This document shows positions 33,759 through 44,031 of a stretch of 64,000 nt of DNA, one piece after another. Within the stretch, counting starts at the first letter, position 1; each line of letters opens with the position of its first letter. The stretch lies in assembly GCA_946811695.1 (NCBI GenBank), contig OX328124.1:56612603-56676602 (forward strand). The letters run 5' to 3'. Origin of the DNA: Gonocerus acuteangulatus. Taxonomy: Eukaryota > Arthropoda > Insecta > Hemiptera > Coreidae. The notes beneath the pieces are model-generated. The model was given only the letters and a program-made list of their open reading frames with translations. It did not search any database and was not told the DNA's origin. The position numbers and the translations under genes are program-made.

Positions 33759-33831
33759 AAAATTAGCACATATGGCTACCAATGTTAATCCTAATGTTAA
33801 TCCTAATAACATCGCGTCAGCCGTATTATAG
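33616..33831 (+). CDS. Arginine-rich ORF overlapping the Rep 3' end (possible capsid N-terminus)
   Basis: ATG at 33616 opens a 71-residue frame. The first ~50 residues hold about 22 Arg and 3 Lys, including runs RRRR and RRRRRR, followed by a neutral Asn/Pro stretch (ATNVNPNVNPNN). It overlaps the last ~143 bases of the Rep frame, whose tail is Glu-rich as a result. Capsid proteins of CRESS-type viruses commonly begin with such DNA-binding arginine tracts, so a truncated capsid start is the best guess. The frame ends at a TAG at 33829-33831, where viral-looking sequence also ends. The alternative is a chance frame opposite an acidic tail. Confidence 0.5.
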   Translation: MAPTRSRTRLRNLRRRRSRRLSNMTKAFGRLRIARKRNRRRRRRMRSRKLAHMATNVNPNVNPNNIASAVL

Positions 33832-33834
33832 TAA

Positions 33835-33890
33835 TATAGGTAATATACTATTACTACACTAGTACCTGTCAAGAAAAATTCATCACTCCC
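33835..33890 (+). other. Possible relic of a rolling-circle origin
   Basis: TACTATTAC lies at about 33849-33857, fitting the NANTATTAC nonanucleotide of CRESS origins. It overlaps a 7 bp inverted repeat (AGTAATA...TATTACT) and sits between AGGTA and TACCT. The region is AT-rich, so a chance match is possible, but its place just after the viral frames is apt. Confidence 0.3.
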
Positions 33891-34525
33891 GTAGAAGAAA
33901 ATTAATTGCAAAACTGCCAACTACTGCGATGTAATAAAATCATCAGGAAAAGGAAATAAATGAGCTAGTGGAAAAATAGGTTACTTAGTAAGAATGAAAA
34001 AGTGGCCGACATTGTAAAGGCGAATGATAAAGAGTAAGGCAATTCAACAAGTGCCAGGAGCAGAGAGGTCTCATTCAGGTAGATTCTTTGTGTTTCAGGT
34101 AACTCCCTTACTACAACGGTAATACCTCCACCCTTCAATCCTTAACTCAGCTCTGACTTCGTTAAATATTCAAATCTAAAGACTTGCTCCTTCCATAGAG
34201 GGCGTCGAAGGAAGATTTTCATTAAGAAGAGAAAAATCCCATTGTAAGTTTACCCAGCTCTCGGAGTGGCGAGGAGCGGAAAAACTTTCTTACACTTTCA
34301 TCCCTTAAATGAAATATAACCGATAACAACTTCCTCAACCTTATTTGAGCTGGTTACAGTTTAAATTAAACTCCACTGGGGAAATTCAAAAGTCTATATA
34401 ATTCTCTGAGCTCTTTTAATATATAGGCGTTTTCTCTTTTAAACTTTTGTTTTTTTTTTTAATTTATAAGTAGGTAAGATGGTGGTGGATTTTTTTTTTT
34501 TTACCTTTTGCCACAGAATATAATA

Positions 34526-34530
<5 letters not shown>
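33891..34530. other. No recognisable feature
   Basis: Non-coding sequence between the viral segment and a TA microsatellite at 34534-34596. Confidence 0.45.

Positions 34531-34533
<3 letters not shown>

Positions 34534-34596
<63 letters not shown>
34534..34596. repeat. TA microsatellite
   Basis: TA repeats interrupted once by CAAA, followed by GCGTGTG. No element boundary could be attached to it. Sequence from 34600 to 35790 shows nothing recognisable. Confidence 0.8.
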
Positions 34597-34599
<3 letters not shown>

Positions 34600-36090
34600 T
34601 GTGTATAAAGTAACTTTATAAATATAAATGGTCGTTTCCAGTATAAATTAATCTTGGTAGGACACAGGGTATTGTCAGGAGCGTAGAAACCCTCCAAACC
34701 AAAGGCGATCAATACGTAGTTGAACTAACATTTTTTTTATACCTAATTAGTTGTAGGATAGTGATTTTAGTATTGTTTTTCTATTTTCTTACTGACTCAG
34801 ATCCCGAAACATTTTTTTTTTCTATCTCTGTGTAGAAAGCTTAATGTTTGTAGTGAAAGGTAAACAAATATTTTATACCACTTATTTTATTCCTGAAAAG
34901 TTTGTTCTACCCAGGAAGCCTCTTGTGTACAACGTGGGTTTTAAAAGAAATGTTTTGTTGACCAAAATGTACCATGAACTTCGTGCATCTATGTTTTAAA
35001 GATAATTGGAACGAATCCCAATTATCCTCAGTTTTTTTGTAGTAGGAGAAAAATCAGTAGTTAGCTATGGTATCCGCTTGGTTTCACCAAAAAGTGCATG
35101 TATTGAAGTTGTTATCAAATAAATTTCATCATCGTACTCGGCGGTACTTTTCCACCTTCTATCTCATGTGAATCTCTTAAATGTCTCTGCACAAATTTTA
35201 ATAAAGAGGAATATGTCCAGAACAGTTAACATTATTACATTGGCCTTTAATTTATTCTCGACTCAGCACTCAAAAATACATTTGGAATTATAAATTTCCT
35301 CACTCGTTGAGTAAAATATGACTTCATTAAAATTAATACTCTCTGTTTGCAGCTTTTTCTTCATATAAAACCCGTTTATCTTCCAAACTTTTCGTATGCT
35401 CGTATTATTTTTTAAATCCCTTTTCAAAAAAATATTTTTTATTTTCTTTAATTTATTTATTTTATTATGTTTTGAATATTTATTTTTTAATATTTTTTAC
35501 AGGTTATTAATACGGGATGATGCTCTCAAAAAACGAGATAATAAGGGAAAATTCAGATCTTAGAAATTTGTACGTTCATAAAATATATAAGGCTATTTGT
35601 TTTTCAATATGAATAAATATGGTAGGTCGAAGGAAGGAAGGGCGTTTCTCCGCGTCGCAAATATATACAGGGCGGAGCGAATAAGGGCACAATTCGGGGA
35701 GGGGAAGGGGTTGAACGCCTTGGAACTCGTGGAATTTTCTATCTTCAGAAGGGGGAAGGTTCATCAAGGGTGTGTATTCAGCAGGCTTCTCGAATACATG
35801 CAGTGCTGGGCAAAACTAACGTTGTAGTTTAGTTTTAGATTTTTATAATTATTAATCATGTTAACTCAGAGCGAAGAGCATTAAATTTCCTGTAAAAAAA
35901 AATATAATTTTTTAATTTAATTTTCATAAAATTGGACTCTCTTGGAGTATTGTCTTAATAAATAGACGTTTTTAGTTTCAATATCCGTTTTTAGTATGGT
36001 GATTATACGTTTTTTAGCAAACGAGACCTAAATTTGTGAATTTAGTTTAGTTTTCGTTTTTAATTCACTAATTAGTTTATCAAAGAACAT

Positions 36091-36276
36091 ATGTTCGCAA
36101 ATTACGAGGAAAAGCCAGAGTTTCCTACTCTCCAAAGAATTCGTCATATACTGAACGGTATAGAACAAAATAGACTACAAAAAATGAGTAATGAGAAGAT
36201 GGAGAAGCTAGCGGAAGAGAAAAATGAATGTTTCAAGCAGTTGGAACAAGCCCTGAAGATAGTACAAAATTCATAA
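36091..36276 (+). CDS. Small coiled-coil-like ORF inside the hAT-like element
   Basis: An ATG-started frame giving MFANYEEKPEFPTLQRIRHI and then a Lys/Glu/Gln-rich helix (KMEKLAEEKNE, FKQLEQALKI) that could form a coiled coil. Its better-than-random composition suggests a coding remnant, perhaps a captured exon or part of a transposon protein. I do not recognise it. Confidence 0.3.
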   Translation: MFANYEEKPEFPTLQRIRHILNGIEQNRLQKMSNEKMEKLAEEKNECFKQLEQALKIVQNS

Positions 36277-36400
36277 ACAATGACTGAATAAGTAACATAA
36301 CATGTTACTATTTCAGTCATTGTTAATATAATCTATATTATAGGAGTTAATATAATCTATATTATAGATTATATTAACTCCCTTCTGCTTACAATACATC
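36277..36400. repeat. Two adjacent palindromes
   Basis: AACAATGACTGAA with an AGTAACAT extension pairs with its complement across a short loop (36277-36326). Next to it, GGAGTTAATATAATCTATA is the arm of a ~39 bp near-perfect palindrome (36343-36381). Both could extrude as cruciforms. Confidence 0.7.
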
Positions 36401-36827
36401 TTAGATCCGCCTAAAAGCCAAGTCTAGCTTATTCTTAAACAAGTTCTACTAGTTTTAATAATTTACTTAATTACGAAATAACAAATGATTTACATTAATT
36501 TAACGTTATTTTTCTCAAACTAAACTAAACTAAAGCTTTAATTTTGTTTTTAATTAGTTCCCAATGATTTAGTTTTAGTTTAATTAAAATCCATTAATTA
36601 GTATAATTTTAGTTTAAGCTTTTTTTTTTAGGTTGCAATTTTTAGTTTAGATTTAGTTTATTCCAAAAAGTAAAAGTAGTTTTAATTTTAATTTTAGTTT
36701 TTAGTTTTGCCCACCATTGCTCATACATTCCATTATTGGGGTTGTGAAAATGTTATTCATCTGCTAGGATGAATTTTGGTCACTTTTAAGGTTTTATAAT
36801 TTCATCTTACATTAGATTTTTTATCGG

Positions 36828-37445
36828 CACCCTATATTGAGAAAAACCCCGCTTATGATGTTGTCACGGTGTCCAGGAAGACCCAACAAGAAACTGGAAC
36901 TTTTCAAGACCCAAAAACAAGAAAAAAGGTTATTTATATATAAAGATATTTATATAATTATATTTGTTTGCTTGATGTCTAGATTTCCGAATAACGATAC
37001 GATTTTGATACAATTTGGGACAAAAATACTTTGTCAGATTTAAAATGACAAGTTCTTTAGCCACCTGGATCAGTCCACCGGACCATTATTTTTCCGGCGA
37101 AATCAGCGTGAAAGAAATTGTAGTCCTTACAGATAGATATGCGTTCATATACCCTTTTTTCAGATAATATGACATATGAAACTGAATGAAACACCTTTCA
37201 TCCTTACATCCTTACAGATAAAATCTTGAACTCAAAATTTTAAATCAGGTAAAGTATTTTTGTACCAAATTATATCAAAATCGTATCCTTCTTGGGAAAG
37301 ACAGCAAGTAGACAAATATAATTACTTATCTAAATATTTTTACATACAAATTTGAACCTTTTTTTCTTGATTTTTAGGTCTTGAAAAGATAAATTTCTTC
37401 CTGGACTTCGTGAAACATCATAAGCGGGTTATCTCTCAATGGAGG
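36828..37445. mobile_element. Foldback made of two type G Helentron-like 3' regions
   Basis: The left segment starts AACCCCGCTTATGATGTTG, then GTCCAGGAAGA, CTTTTCAAGACC, CGATACGATTTTGATA and TTTGGGACAAAAATA. The right segment (37445 back to about 37230) repeats these in inverse. GATTTTGAT..AATTTGG.ACAAAAAT and CCCGCTTAT are landmarks of the type G 3' region at 24.2 and 44.7 kb. Confidence 0.65.
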
Positions 37446-37737
37446 GCGACAATAGAAGCCTTAAATGAAATTATACTAGGTTCAAGCTGTCCATAATTCC
37501 TAGCAGATGAAAAATCTGAGAACCCCAGTGATCGGAATGCATAGTTCTTCCTCGGAATAGTTTTTATTAAGAAAATTTGCTGCTGCCAGGCGAAAATTGT
37601 TGGAGTAACGGATGAAAAATGTATTAATGAACAAATACGATATCCAGCCAGTGAATATGGGAAACATTCAGCCTATATATGACCATGGAAACCAGCAATT
37701 TATAACATTTGGCATTTTTCACAAAACATGACATATT

Positions 37738-37920
37738 AGGAGACCCGGTGGCCGTGATTGATAAGCCGTGAGCACTCCGAGCAAGGGGTTCGATTCCCAC
37801 TAGGGGCAGGGAATTTTCTTTCTAAAAAAAGAACCTAGCCAGAAAAGTGTGATTACCTATAGATAACTCGTCCTAATACTTTGTGTAATCTATTAGTTTT
37901 AAATTTAAATAAATGAAAAA
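37738..37920 (+). mobile_element. tRNA-derived SINE (family B), copy 1
   Basis: CCCGGTGGCCGTGATTGATAA (A-box region) and GGTTCGATTCCC (B box), then a TTTTCTTTC/AAAAAAAGAAC hairpin, CCTAGCCAGAAAAGTGTG, the core TACCTATAGATAAC, and a TTTAAATTTAAATAAATG tail. Diverged from copies 2 to 4. Confidence 0.75.
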
Positions 37921-38545
37921 TATGATATGTGACATTACTTTCTGATCCCTCATCAGGCCAACATTCAATGGAAACATTAAAGAAAACATACAATTATGCA
38001 TTTTATTTAAAAAAAAAAAGATCATTGAAATCTTCCAATATAATAATAAAAAAACTAATAATAAGAAGAAGATATTAAAACTTCAATCAAAACTGGGCTC
38101 GGTCTGAAAAAATAAATAAATAAAAGACAACGTACGCACAGATAAAACACGGAAAATTGTTTTAAATTTTGAAATTAAATAATCACTCGTCCTCGGTGGG
38201 TAAACGCTGTTTTACTGACAGTTTTACACAACTCAAACTTCCCCTGGCCGCTTTGTTCAGTTTGGAAGTGCTTTCTATTATTCAGGAGGGGAGTTGGAGA
38301 TGGCAAAGTATTTCAATTTTCAAACCTTTTTCATCTGCCCCCGTTTGAAATGCCCCAAGAGTTAGTTTCATTAACTATTCAAGCTCCAAGACCCCCTCTA
38401 GTTCCTAGGAGTCTTCATCATTCGCCTCTTTATAATCAGAAATCGTTTCGCAGTATTTCTTACGTTAAATCTCAAAGTGTCAAACATTTTGAAGAAAACG
38501 GAAATCGAATATAGATTATCTTGGTTTACTGATTACTAGGAATCA

Positions 38546-38766
38546 CCAAAGTCTTTTATTTATTTTTTTTTTCGTGTTTAACGGTGTATCAACAATTGGG
38601 CTATTAACGCCGGGCTATCTACAGGTTGCCACTCTTTTTATTATACCAACAGCACGAGGTCGGTCACCCATTCAGGTTCTGACCACGCCCGACGTTGCTT
38701 AACTTCGGAGATATACGGGAACCGGGGCATTCAACGTGGCTATGGCCGTTGGCAAAGTCTTTTATT
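38546..38766 (-). mobile_element. 5S rRNA-derived SINE, full-length
   Basis: On minus from about 38752: GCCAACGGCCATAGCCACG, then GTTAAGCAACGTCGGGCG and TGGGTGACCGACC. This is a nearly whole 5S rRNA including its A-box/C-box internal promoter. The body follows (AGAGTGGCAACCTGTAGATAGCC), then the shared 3' module CGGCGTTAATAGCC...GATACACCGTT. Flanks CAAAGTCTTTTATT occur on both sides (about 38546-38559 and 38752-38765), a 14 bp target-site duplication. 5S-headed (SINE3-type) elements are known in fishes and mammals. RNA polymerase III transcription from the internal promoter is inferred. Confidence 0.88.
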
Positions 38767-40111
38767 ATTCGTTTTAACGGTTTGAACAGATAATGGTCAA
38801 TAAATACTTTTTTAACAAAAAAAAAAATAATAAATAAAGTATATAAATCAAATTCAGTCAATAATTGGGGTATCGCCTTTTTTGCTCGAAAGTAACACAA
38901 GGTTGTTTTTTGGCACTATAAAGGAAGACAAATATAATTTAATGCCTTGTTTCCAGATAATATAATGACATAATCAGACAGTGTCTCTTTACCTAAAGTG
39001 ATAAAATGTCAGAGCAGTCATTAGAATGAGGAAATTTCTAATAACAGTTTAAAATTAAAAAAATGCCATTCAGACACAAAGAATTTAAGTCTGACATATT
39101 AATTTATTCTGATAGAATATTTACATACATGTAAATTTTAGTGGGGGGTTGTTCAAACTTTTAAAAAATGAATGATTAAAAAAATATATAAAGTCTTCTT
39201 GAAAATGATAAAATAAATTCGACTCCATTCCAATGTAAAATAACAACTGGTTTGATGATAATAATAAAATAAATAATATGTTTATAAACAATAGTCTTTT
39301 AGGGGACTTGACACGTGGCTACGCATCTTAGGAGAAAGGACTTGGCTTATACTTGGAATATACTTGAAGAAGGTTACGCAATCAGTATAGCTTCTAGCCT
39401 GCGCTCACTCTTGAAACCCTCAATAAAATAATTGGTGACAGCTAGATGAGACAACCGGGAGGTTACTCATTATTATAGACTGAACTTGTGTCCAAGGATT
39501 CTGTTGAATGCGATGATGCTCCGAAGAAAAGTTTTAATGGAACTGTTTTATATATCTGGTTCCTGGTTAGTTGATCACCAATTCTGTTATATGTTCAAAT
39601 GTAATAAAAAGAGAAAATTTGCGAAAAATATAAGTATGGAATCAAATATTTTGCTGGTTGAAAATAAATGTTTAAATATGAAAATTAACTTCGTTGCGTA
39701 ATTTACATAAGGAGTGGGAGGAAGTAGACATGATGTTACATTTGCGAAAATTTTACTTTTTGAAGTATTAAGTTGAATTTTGAACTGAGATTCTTGTTTA
39801 ATATCTGAATAAAAGTAGGCAGCTAAAGTTTGAACACAAATTAGAAAGAACCAAATAATTCATTCAAAATGTCTTATTGACATGATTGTTTTCAAGGAAA
39901 TGAATGAACCAAAGTTCGACTAATTAAAAAACTATCTCCCGTTTTGTGAAATTCTAATTGCCAATTTTATTACCTTATTCAACGTAAAATTCTATCACAT
40001 TGTCCAAATTAATTGATAGTGTATTTTGGTTAGTTCAATAATAATAAAAAAATCAACATTTATCAAAATTATTTAAATTTTATATAATTTTAGTTTATAT
40101 AAAATTAAAAT

Positions 40112-40275
40112 ATTTACTCTGACCAAAGGTCGTGGGTTCGAATCCCACTAGAGGTGGTGGCTTTTCTTTTAAAAAAAGAAAAGGCATCAGCCCTATCCTG
40201 GCTAGAAAAGGGTGGTAACCCACAGATAACCCTTCCTAAAATTCCAAGTTAATAATTATGGACGTTAACATTTTA
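40112..40275 (+). mobile_element. tRNA-derived SINE (family B), copy 2 (5'-truncated head)
   Basis: The B box GGTTCGAATCCCAC is kept but the A-box half is missing. Then comes the CTTTTCTTTT/AAAAAAAGAAAAG hairpin, GCATCAGCCCTATCCTGGCTA, the core GGGTGGTAACCCACAGATAACCC, and the TTAATAAATAA tail. Confidence 0.8.
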
Positions 40276-40281
40276 ATAAAT

Positions 40282-40411
40282 AATTAATGTAATTAATTAA
40301 CGTCGGGCGTGGTCGGTACCTGAATGGGTGACCGACCACGTGCTGTTGGCATTATAAAAGGGTGGCAACCTATAGATAGCCCGGCGCTAATGGCCCAGAT
40401 GTAGATGCGCC

Positions 40412-40450
<39 letters not shown>

Positions 40451-40457
40451 GTAATTA
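40282..40457 (+). mobile_element. 5S rRNA-derived SINE, 5'-truncated
   Basis: Begins inside the 5S head at AACGTCGGGCGTGGTCGG, then TGGGTGACCGACC, TGCTGTTGGC, the core AGGGTGGCAACCTATAGATA, the 3' module CCCGGCGCTAATGGCC...GATGCGCCGT, and a ~30 nt A tail. AATTAATGTAATTA flanks it on both sides (40282-40295 and 40444-40457), a 14 bp duplication. It inserted directly at the tail of family B copy 2. Confidence 0.88.
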
Positions 40458-40858
40458 TAAATAAATTTCCAATAACAATAATTAACATCTTTCACACAAA
40501 AATGACCCTTCGAAAACGGATTTTTATCAATTTATTTATTTAAATCTTAACGCATGTTATTATTAACTAATAAAGTCCGACTCGCAGGAACTGCAGCATC
40601 TTAGCGCGGTTCCGTTCATGTCCCTAGTGCCATTTGATAAGCTTAGAAAAGAAATAAACTTATCTTTTTTAAAATTGTTCTCGTGAAAATTGTCAAAATC
40701 CTCTCGAACATCTCGAATAAAAGTGATATTAAGGCGTCAGGGTCACCGACAGTAGCTAACTTTTACACAGAAGCGGAAATTACAGAATCTGGCTCTCATT
40801 CTAAAGCAAAGCTCTATAAATCAATACAAAATATGCCTAATAAAGCCTTTCTAGAGGA

Positions 40859-41129
40859 TACAGAAGCATGGGCGTATATGAGGGGGGGGGCTGAGGGGGC
40901 TGCAGCCCCTCCCGAAATTTTGAATTGATGATAAAAACTTCTCGTAAAACCCTTAAAAATAAATTAAATAAGATCACTTAGTTCATAAAACATATTTTAT
41001 TTTACGTGTAATAGCGTTTTAGTTGCCTAAAACTATTCCAAGCTCTAAATATTTAGTATTCCATACCTTGGAAATGGTCTCAGCCCCCCCCCCCCCGAAA
41101 TTGTTTTTATATACGCCCATGTACAGAAG
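40859..41129. mobile_element. hAT MITE, 255 bp, copy 1
   Basis: CATGGGCGTATAT (40867) is mirrored by ATATACGCCCATG (ending 41121). Perfect 8 bp duplications TACAGAAG are at 40859-40866 and 41122-41129. G/C homopolymers and CTGAGGGGGCTGCAGCCCC lie next to the left end, with a C-run at the right. The 8 bp duplication and terminal sequence fit the hAT superfamily. No coding sequence. Confidence 0.92.
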
Positions 41130-41559
41130 GATCAAGAAGAAATACACAAGATTGAGTAGAATGCCCTGCCTAATATAGCCTATATAGAATAATATGCCGA
41201 ATAAACCTATCTAGTAAATACACAAGGACGAATAAAAGTCTTGACGAATAACAAGTCAAGAAAAAAACCTTTATTTATCAAAATAAAACAAAGTTTAGTT
41301 GCCCAACTACAATAGAATAATATACCTAATTAAGTCTATGGAGTAGACACAAATGGACCAAAAACAAGTCTTGTGGAATATTGTTTTTTTTCTAATTAAA
41401 TACTTTTTATCAATATTTAGTATATAACCTTTGTTGAAAACTATTGATTGCTAATTGATGAATCGGTTTACAACTAAGTAGACTTTATGAATATTTAGTA
41501 TATAACCTTATGTTTGGATCTGAGTTTTTGGGGTGCTCTCCGCCTAGGCTTTGTATTTG

Positions 41560-41700
41560 TGTCGGCAGATACCTGGGGTATATTTACAGCTCTTGAGGAT
41601 TAACTCTTAGCAGGTAAATTTCCTGCGGACCTTCTGCTCCTACGGGCATTGAACCGCCATATTCGCTCATAGTATCTAACCGTTGTGAAGTTTATTTTTT
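41560..41700 (-). mobile_element. Decayed SINE head (family A-like)
   Basis: On minus: ACAACGGTTAGATACTATGAG then GGCGGTTCAATGCCCGTAGGAG, resembling the family A head (GTGGCTAGATTCATAAGCG, GGGTTCGATCCCCC). The tail module is not visible. Confidence 0.4.
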
Positions 41701-42246
41701 GGACTTAGGACTTAATATACATATGTAGATTAAATCATAGCAAGAAGTAATCCTCCGTCGTCGGTTCTTAACTATGTAGACTCGCTAATGTTATTCAATC
41801 TTAGATACATCGTATTTAAAATCCACAGCAAAAACACGACATTTCATCAGAATCCCCTGCTGAATAAAACTTATATAGAATAATATGCAAAATAAAGCCT
41901 ATCTAGCGGATAAAAATAGAGGAAAAAAGCCGTTCGTGGTGGTAGAAAATCTTAAAAGTATTTCGCTCAGAAATCTCCGAAATATTGTCACTAATTTAAC
42001 GTATCCTGTTTTTTAGCCAAATAGATTTATATTCTATAATCAATAAGAAAACCTACTAACAATAAAAAACTATGGGTAAGAGATGAAAATAGGGAATACC
42101 AAGAATAATTCTAAAGAACGAAATCAACACCAGTACTGTAATCTAGATATTCATACGGCATCTTCGAATTCTAACAAACAAAATATTGATTCTAATTATA
42201 CGTATCCTGTTTTATTGACAAATACATTTGACTACTCTAAGCAATT

Positions 42247-42345
42247 AAAAACACTAGGGAATATGCCAAAGAACTCGGAGTAGGAGCCTCGACAGTTTCA
42301 AGACATTTGAAGGAAATCGACAAATACAAAACTGACATTTCATAC
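42247..42345 (+). pseudogene. Scrap of mariner-like transposase helix-turn-helix
   Basis: A frame across 42247-42345 reads TREYAKELGVGASTVSRHLK followed by EIDKYK, very close to the second DNA-recognition helix-turn-helix of mariner transposases. Nothing else of a transposase remains. It lies inside a Helentron-like element, suggesting a captured fragment. Confidence 0.5.
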
Positions 42346-43540
42346 GGTACAGCCTGATATATTTTTAACAATGAATTATTTTTCTTATTTTAATTAATCT
42401 GTTTTATTGTCAAATACATTATACACCTTTAAGCAATTAAAAAATAACAAGGAATAAAAACAAACAAAAAGAACCGTTCGAATAAACGAAATCAATTACT
42501 TCAAAGTTTAAGTACTTATTTCTCCGATTGACATAGCCTAATCAAAAATTATTTCAGAATCTTTTTTGTAGAACATTTAGTAAGCTTTCGCATGGTAACC
42601 CTCCGTTTACCAATATTCCTAACCGTCTTCGAGATATTAGGGAATGTATACGAAGTTCCCAAAACATTTCATGTCTGTTAATAAAATATTTTATTCTAAT
42701 CCTTCCTTAGCTCCAAAGGCAACCAAAATTTTAACATATTAGTCTTGATGAAATTCAAACATGCAGAAAATGTTTCAACTGAATCCCATAATTTTAAGTA
42801 TCAAAATCAAAGACAAAAAGAACAGTTCGAATAAACGAAATCAATTACTTTAAAGTTTTAAGCACTTATTTCTCCGATTGACATCGCCTAATAAAAACTT
42901 TTATTAGACCCTTTTTTGTAGAGCATTTAGGAAGCTTTCTAATGGTATTCTTCGGTTTCCAAAATTCTCAACTTTTTTCGAGATATTAAGGAAAGTATAC
43001 AAAGTTACCAAAACTTTTTTATGTCTGTTTATAAAATATTTTATTCTAACACTTCCTTAACTCCAAACGCAAGCAAAATTTCAACATATTAGTTTTAATG
43101 AAAGTAGAACATGCAGTAAATGTTTCAACTGAATCCCATGATTCTAAGTACCCAAACCAAAAACGGCATTCAAAAATTATTTTTTCAGTTTTCTCGAAAA
43201 CGGTTAAAGCTATCGCCTTGAAAATGGTTCCATTCGTTTTCCTAGCCCAAGAAACCTATAAAAAGAGTACTTACAAGTTTATGAACTCAAAAACGTAAGC
43301 GTTACGATTTTTTTTGCGCGAATTTCGCCCCAAACGCCATCTTCCAGTGGGCGGATTTTGCTGGTTAACGAACTTGACCTTTCAAATTGGACGACAGATT
43401 TTTGTACCAAATTTCATCAAAATCGGACCATCAGGGAAGCCAGAAATGAGCGAACAGACAAATATATATATATATATATAAATAAATATATACATATATA
43501 TATATAAAAATTTGAACCACCGTTATTTTCGGTCTCGGGG

Positions 43541-43697
43541 TTATCTATAGCTTACTACTCTTTCCAGCCAGATTAGGGCTGATGCCTTTTTTTTTTCTAA
43601 AGAATAGCCACCACCAGTAGTGGGAATCGAACCCTGGACCTTTGGCACGCAGTATGAAGTGCTCATGCCTTAACACTCTAGGCCACCGGGCCTCCGT
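43541..43697 (-). mobile_element. tRNA-derived SINE (family B), copy 3
   Basis: On minus from 43697: GGCCCGGTGGCCTAGAGTGTTAA, GCATGAGCAC, the B box GGGTTCGATTCCCAC, TGGTGGCTATTCTTTAG, GGCATCAGCCCTAATCTGGCTG, and the core with CTATAGATAACC. It ends exactly where the type G element's 3' sequence breaks off. Confidence 0.8.
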
Positions 43698-43958
43698 TTT
43701 TATAAGTTGCATACTGACATTTTCACTACCATTCACTAATCTTTTGTGTTTCATTACAAAAAAAGAACTTTTTTAAGCCTTCGTCCAACTTATTAATGAA
43801 TGCGTTTAACGTCAACTTAATAAGATATCTTAATTTGTTTTGTAGGGAGAATCCAACGTTACGATTTTTCTATGCGACCCACTTCATTGAATTTGGTTAC
43901 ATATTTTTGATGATAGTCATCGAAATTTGTCTTACGGAAAATTGAGCCTCTGATTTCA

Positions 43959-43960
<2 letters not shown>

Positions 43961-44029
<69 letters not shown>
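43961..44029. repeat. T(69) homopolymer
   Basis: The longest homopolymer in the window. It may be an expanded A tail of a minus-strand retroposon, but neighbouring sequence (43700-43960, 44030-44640) shows no recognised element body. Confidence 0.8.

Positions 44030-44031
<2 letters not shown>

Larger units (their letters stand above)
32007..33860 (+). mobile_element. Endogenous ssDNA-virus-like segment (Rep-bearing)
   Basis: About 1.85 kb with successive plus-strand open frames that overlap or nearly touch, unlike the surrounding non-coding DNA. These are a ~48-codon frame (about 32013-32160), a 74-84-codon frame (32210/32252-32461), a broken Rep (32449-33758) and an arginine-rich frame (33616-33831). 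HUH endonuclease followed by superfamily-3 helicase is the Rep layout of circular Rep-encoding ssDNA (CRESS) viruses and of parvovirus-like replicators. No LINE or transposase motifs lie inside. The family cannot be fixed by eye. The copy is interrupted, so it is annotated as a fossil. Confidence 0.7.
35800..36720. mobile_element. hAT-like element with long inverted ends (921 bp)
   Basis: The left end GCAGTGCTGGGCAAAACTAA is mirrored by the right end, read in reverse as GCAATGGTGGGCAAAACTAA. Flanking 8-mers GAATACAT and TCATACAT agree at 6 of 8, ending in the shared ATACAT, as expected for an old 8 bp hAT duplication. Both subterminal regions are rich in TTTAGTTT-like motifs in mirrored orientation. 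The centre holds a 61-codon frame (36091-36276) and two large palindromes (36277-36400). No hAT transposase motif was seen. Confidence 0.7.
40572..43540 (+). mobile_element. Type G Helentron-like element, ~3 kb, 3' end lost
   Basis: Starts AAAGTCCGACTCGCAGGAAC, then ATCTTAGCGCGGTTCCGTTC. Tandem ~345 bp units run from about 42470. The 3' region CCATCTTCCAGTGGGCGGATT, AAATTTCATCAAAATCGGACC, a TA microsatellite (43462-43505) and AACCACCGTTATTTTCGGTCT follow. The terminal hairpin is replaced by a SINE at 43541. A hAT MITE sits inside (40867-41121), as do a decayed SINE head (41560-41700) and a mariner-like helix-turn-helix scrap (42247-42345). Confidence 0.7.

Noticed and set aside
33591..33920. 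109-codon minus frame opposite the arginine-rich ORF
   Set aside because: A Leu-rich frame is expected opposite Arg-rich codons, and no membrane-protein family fits.
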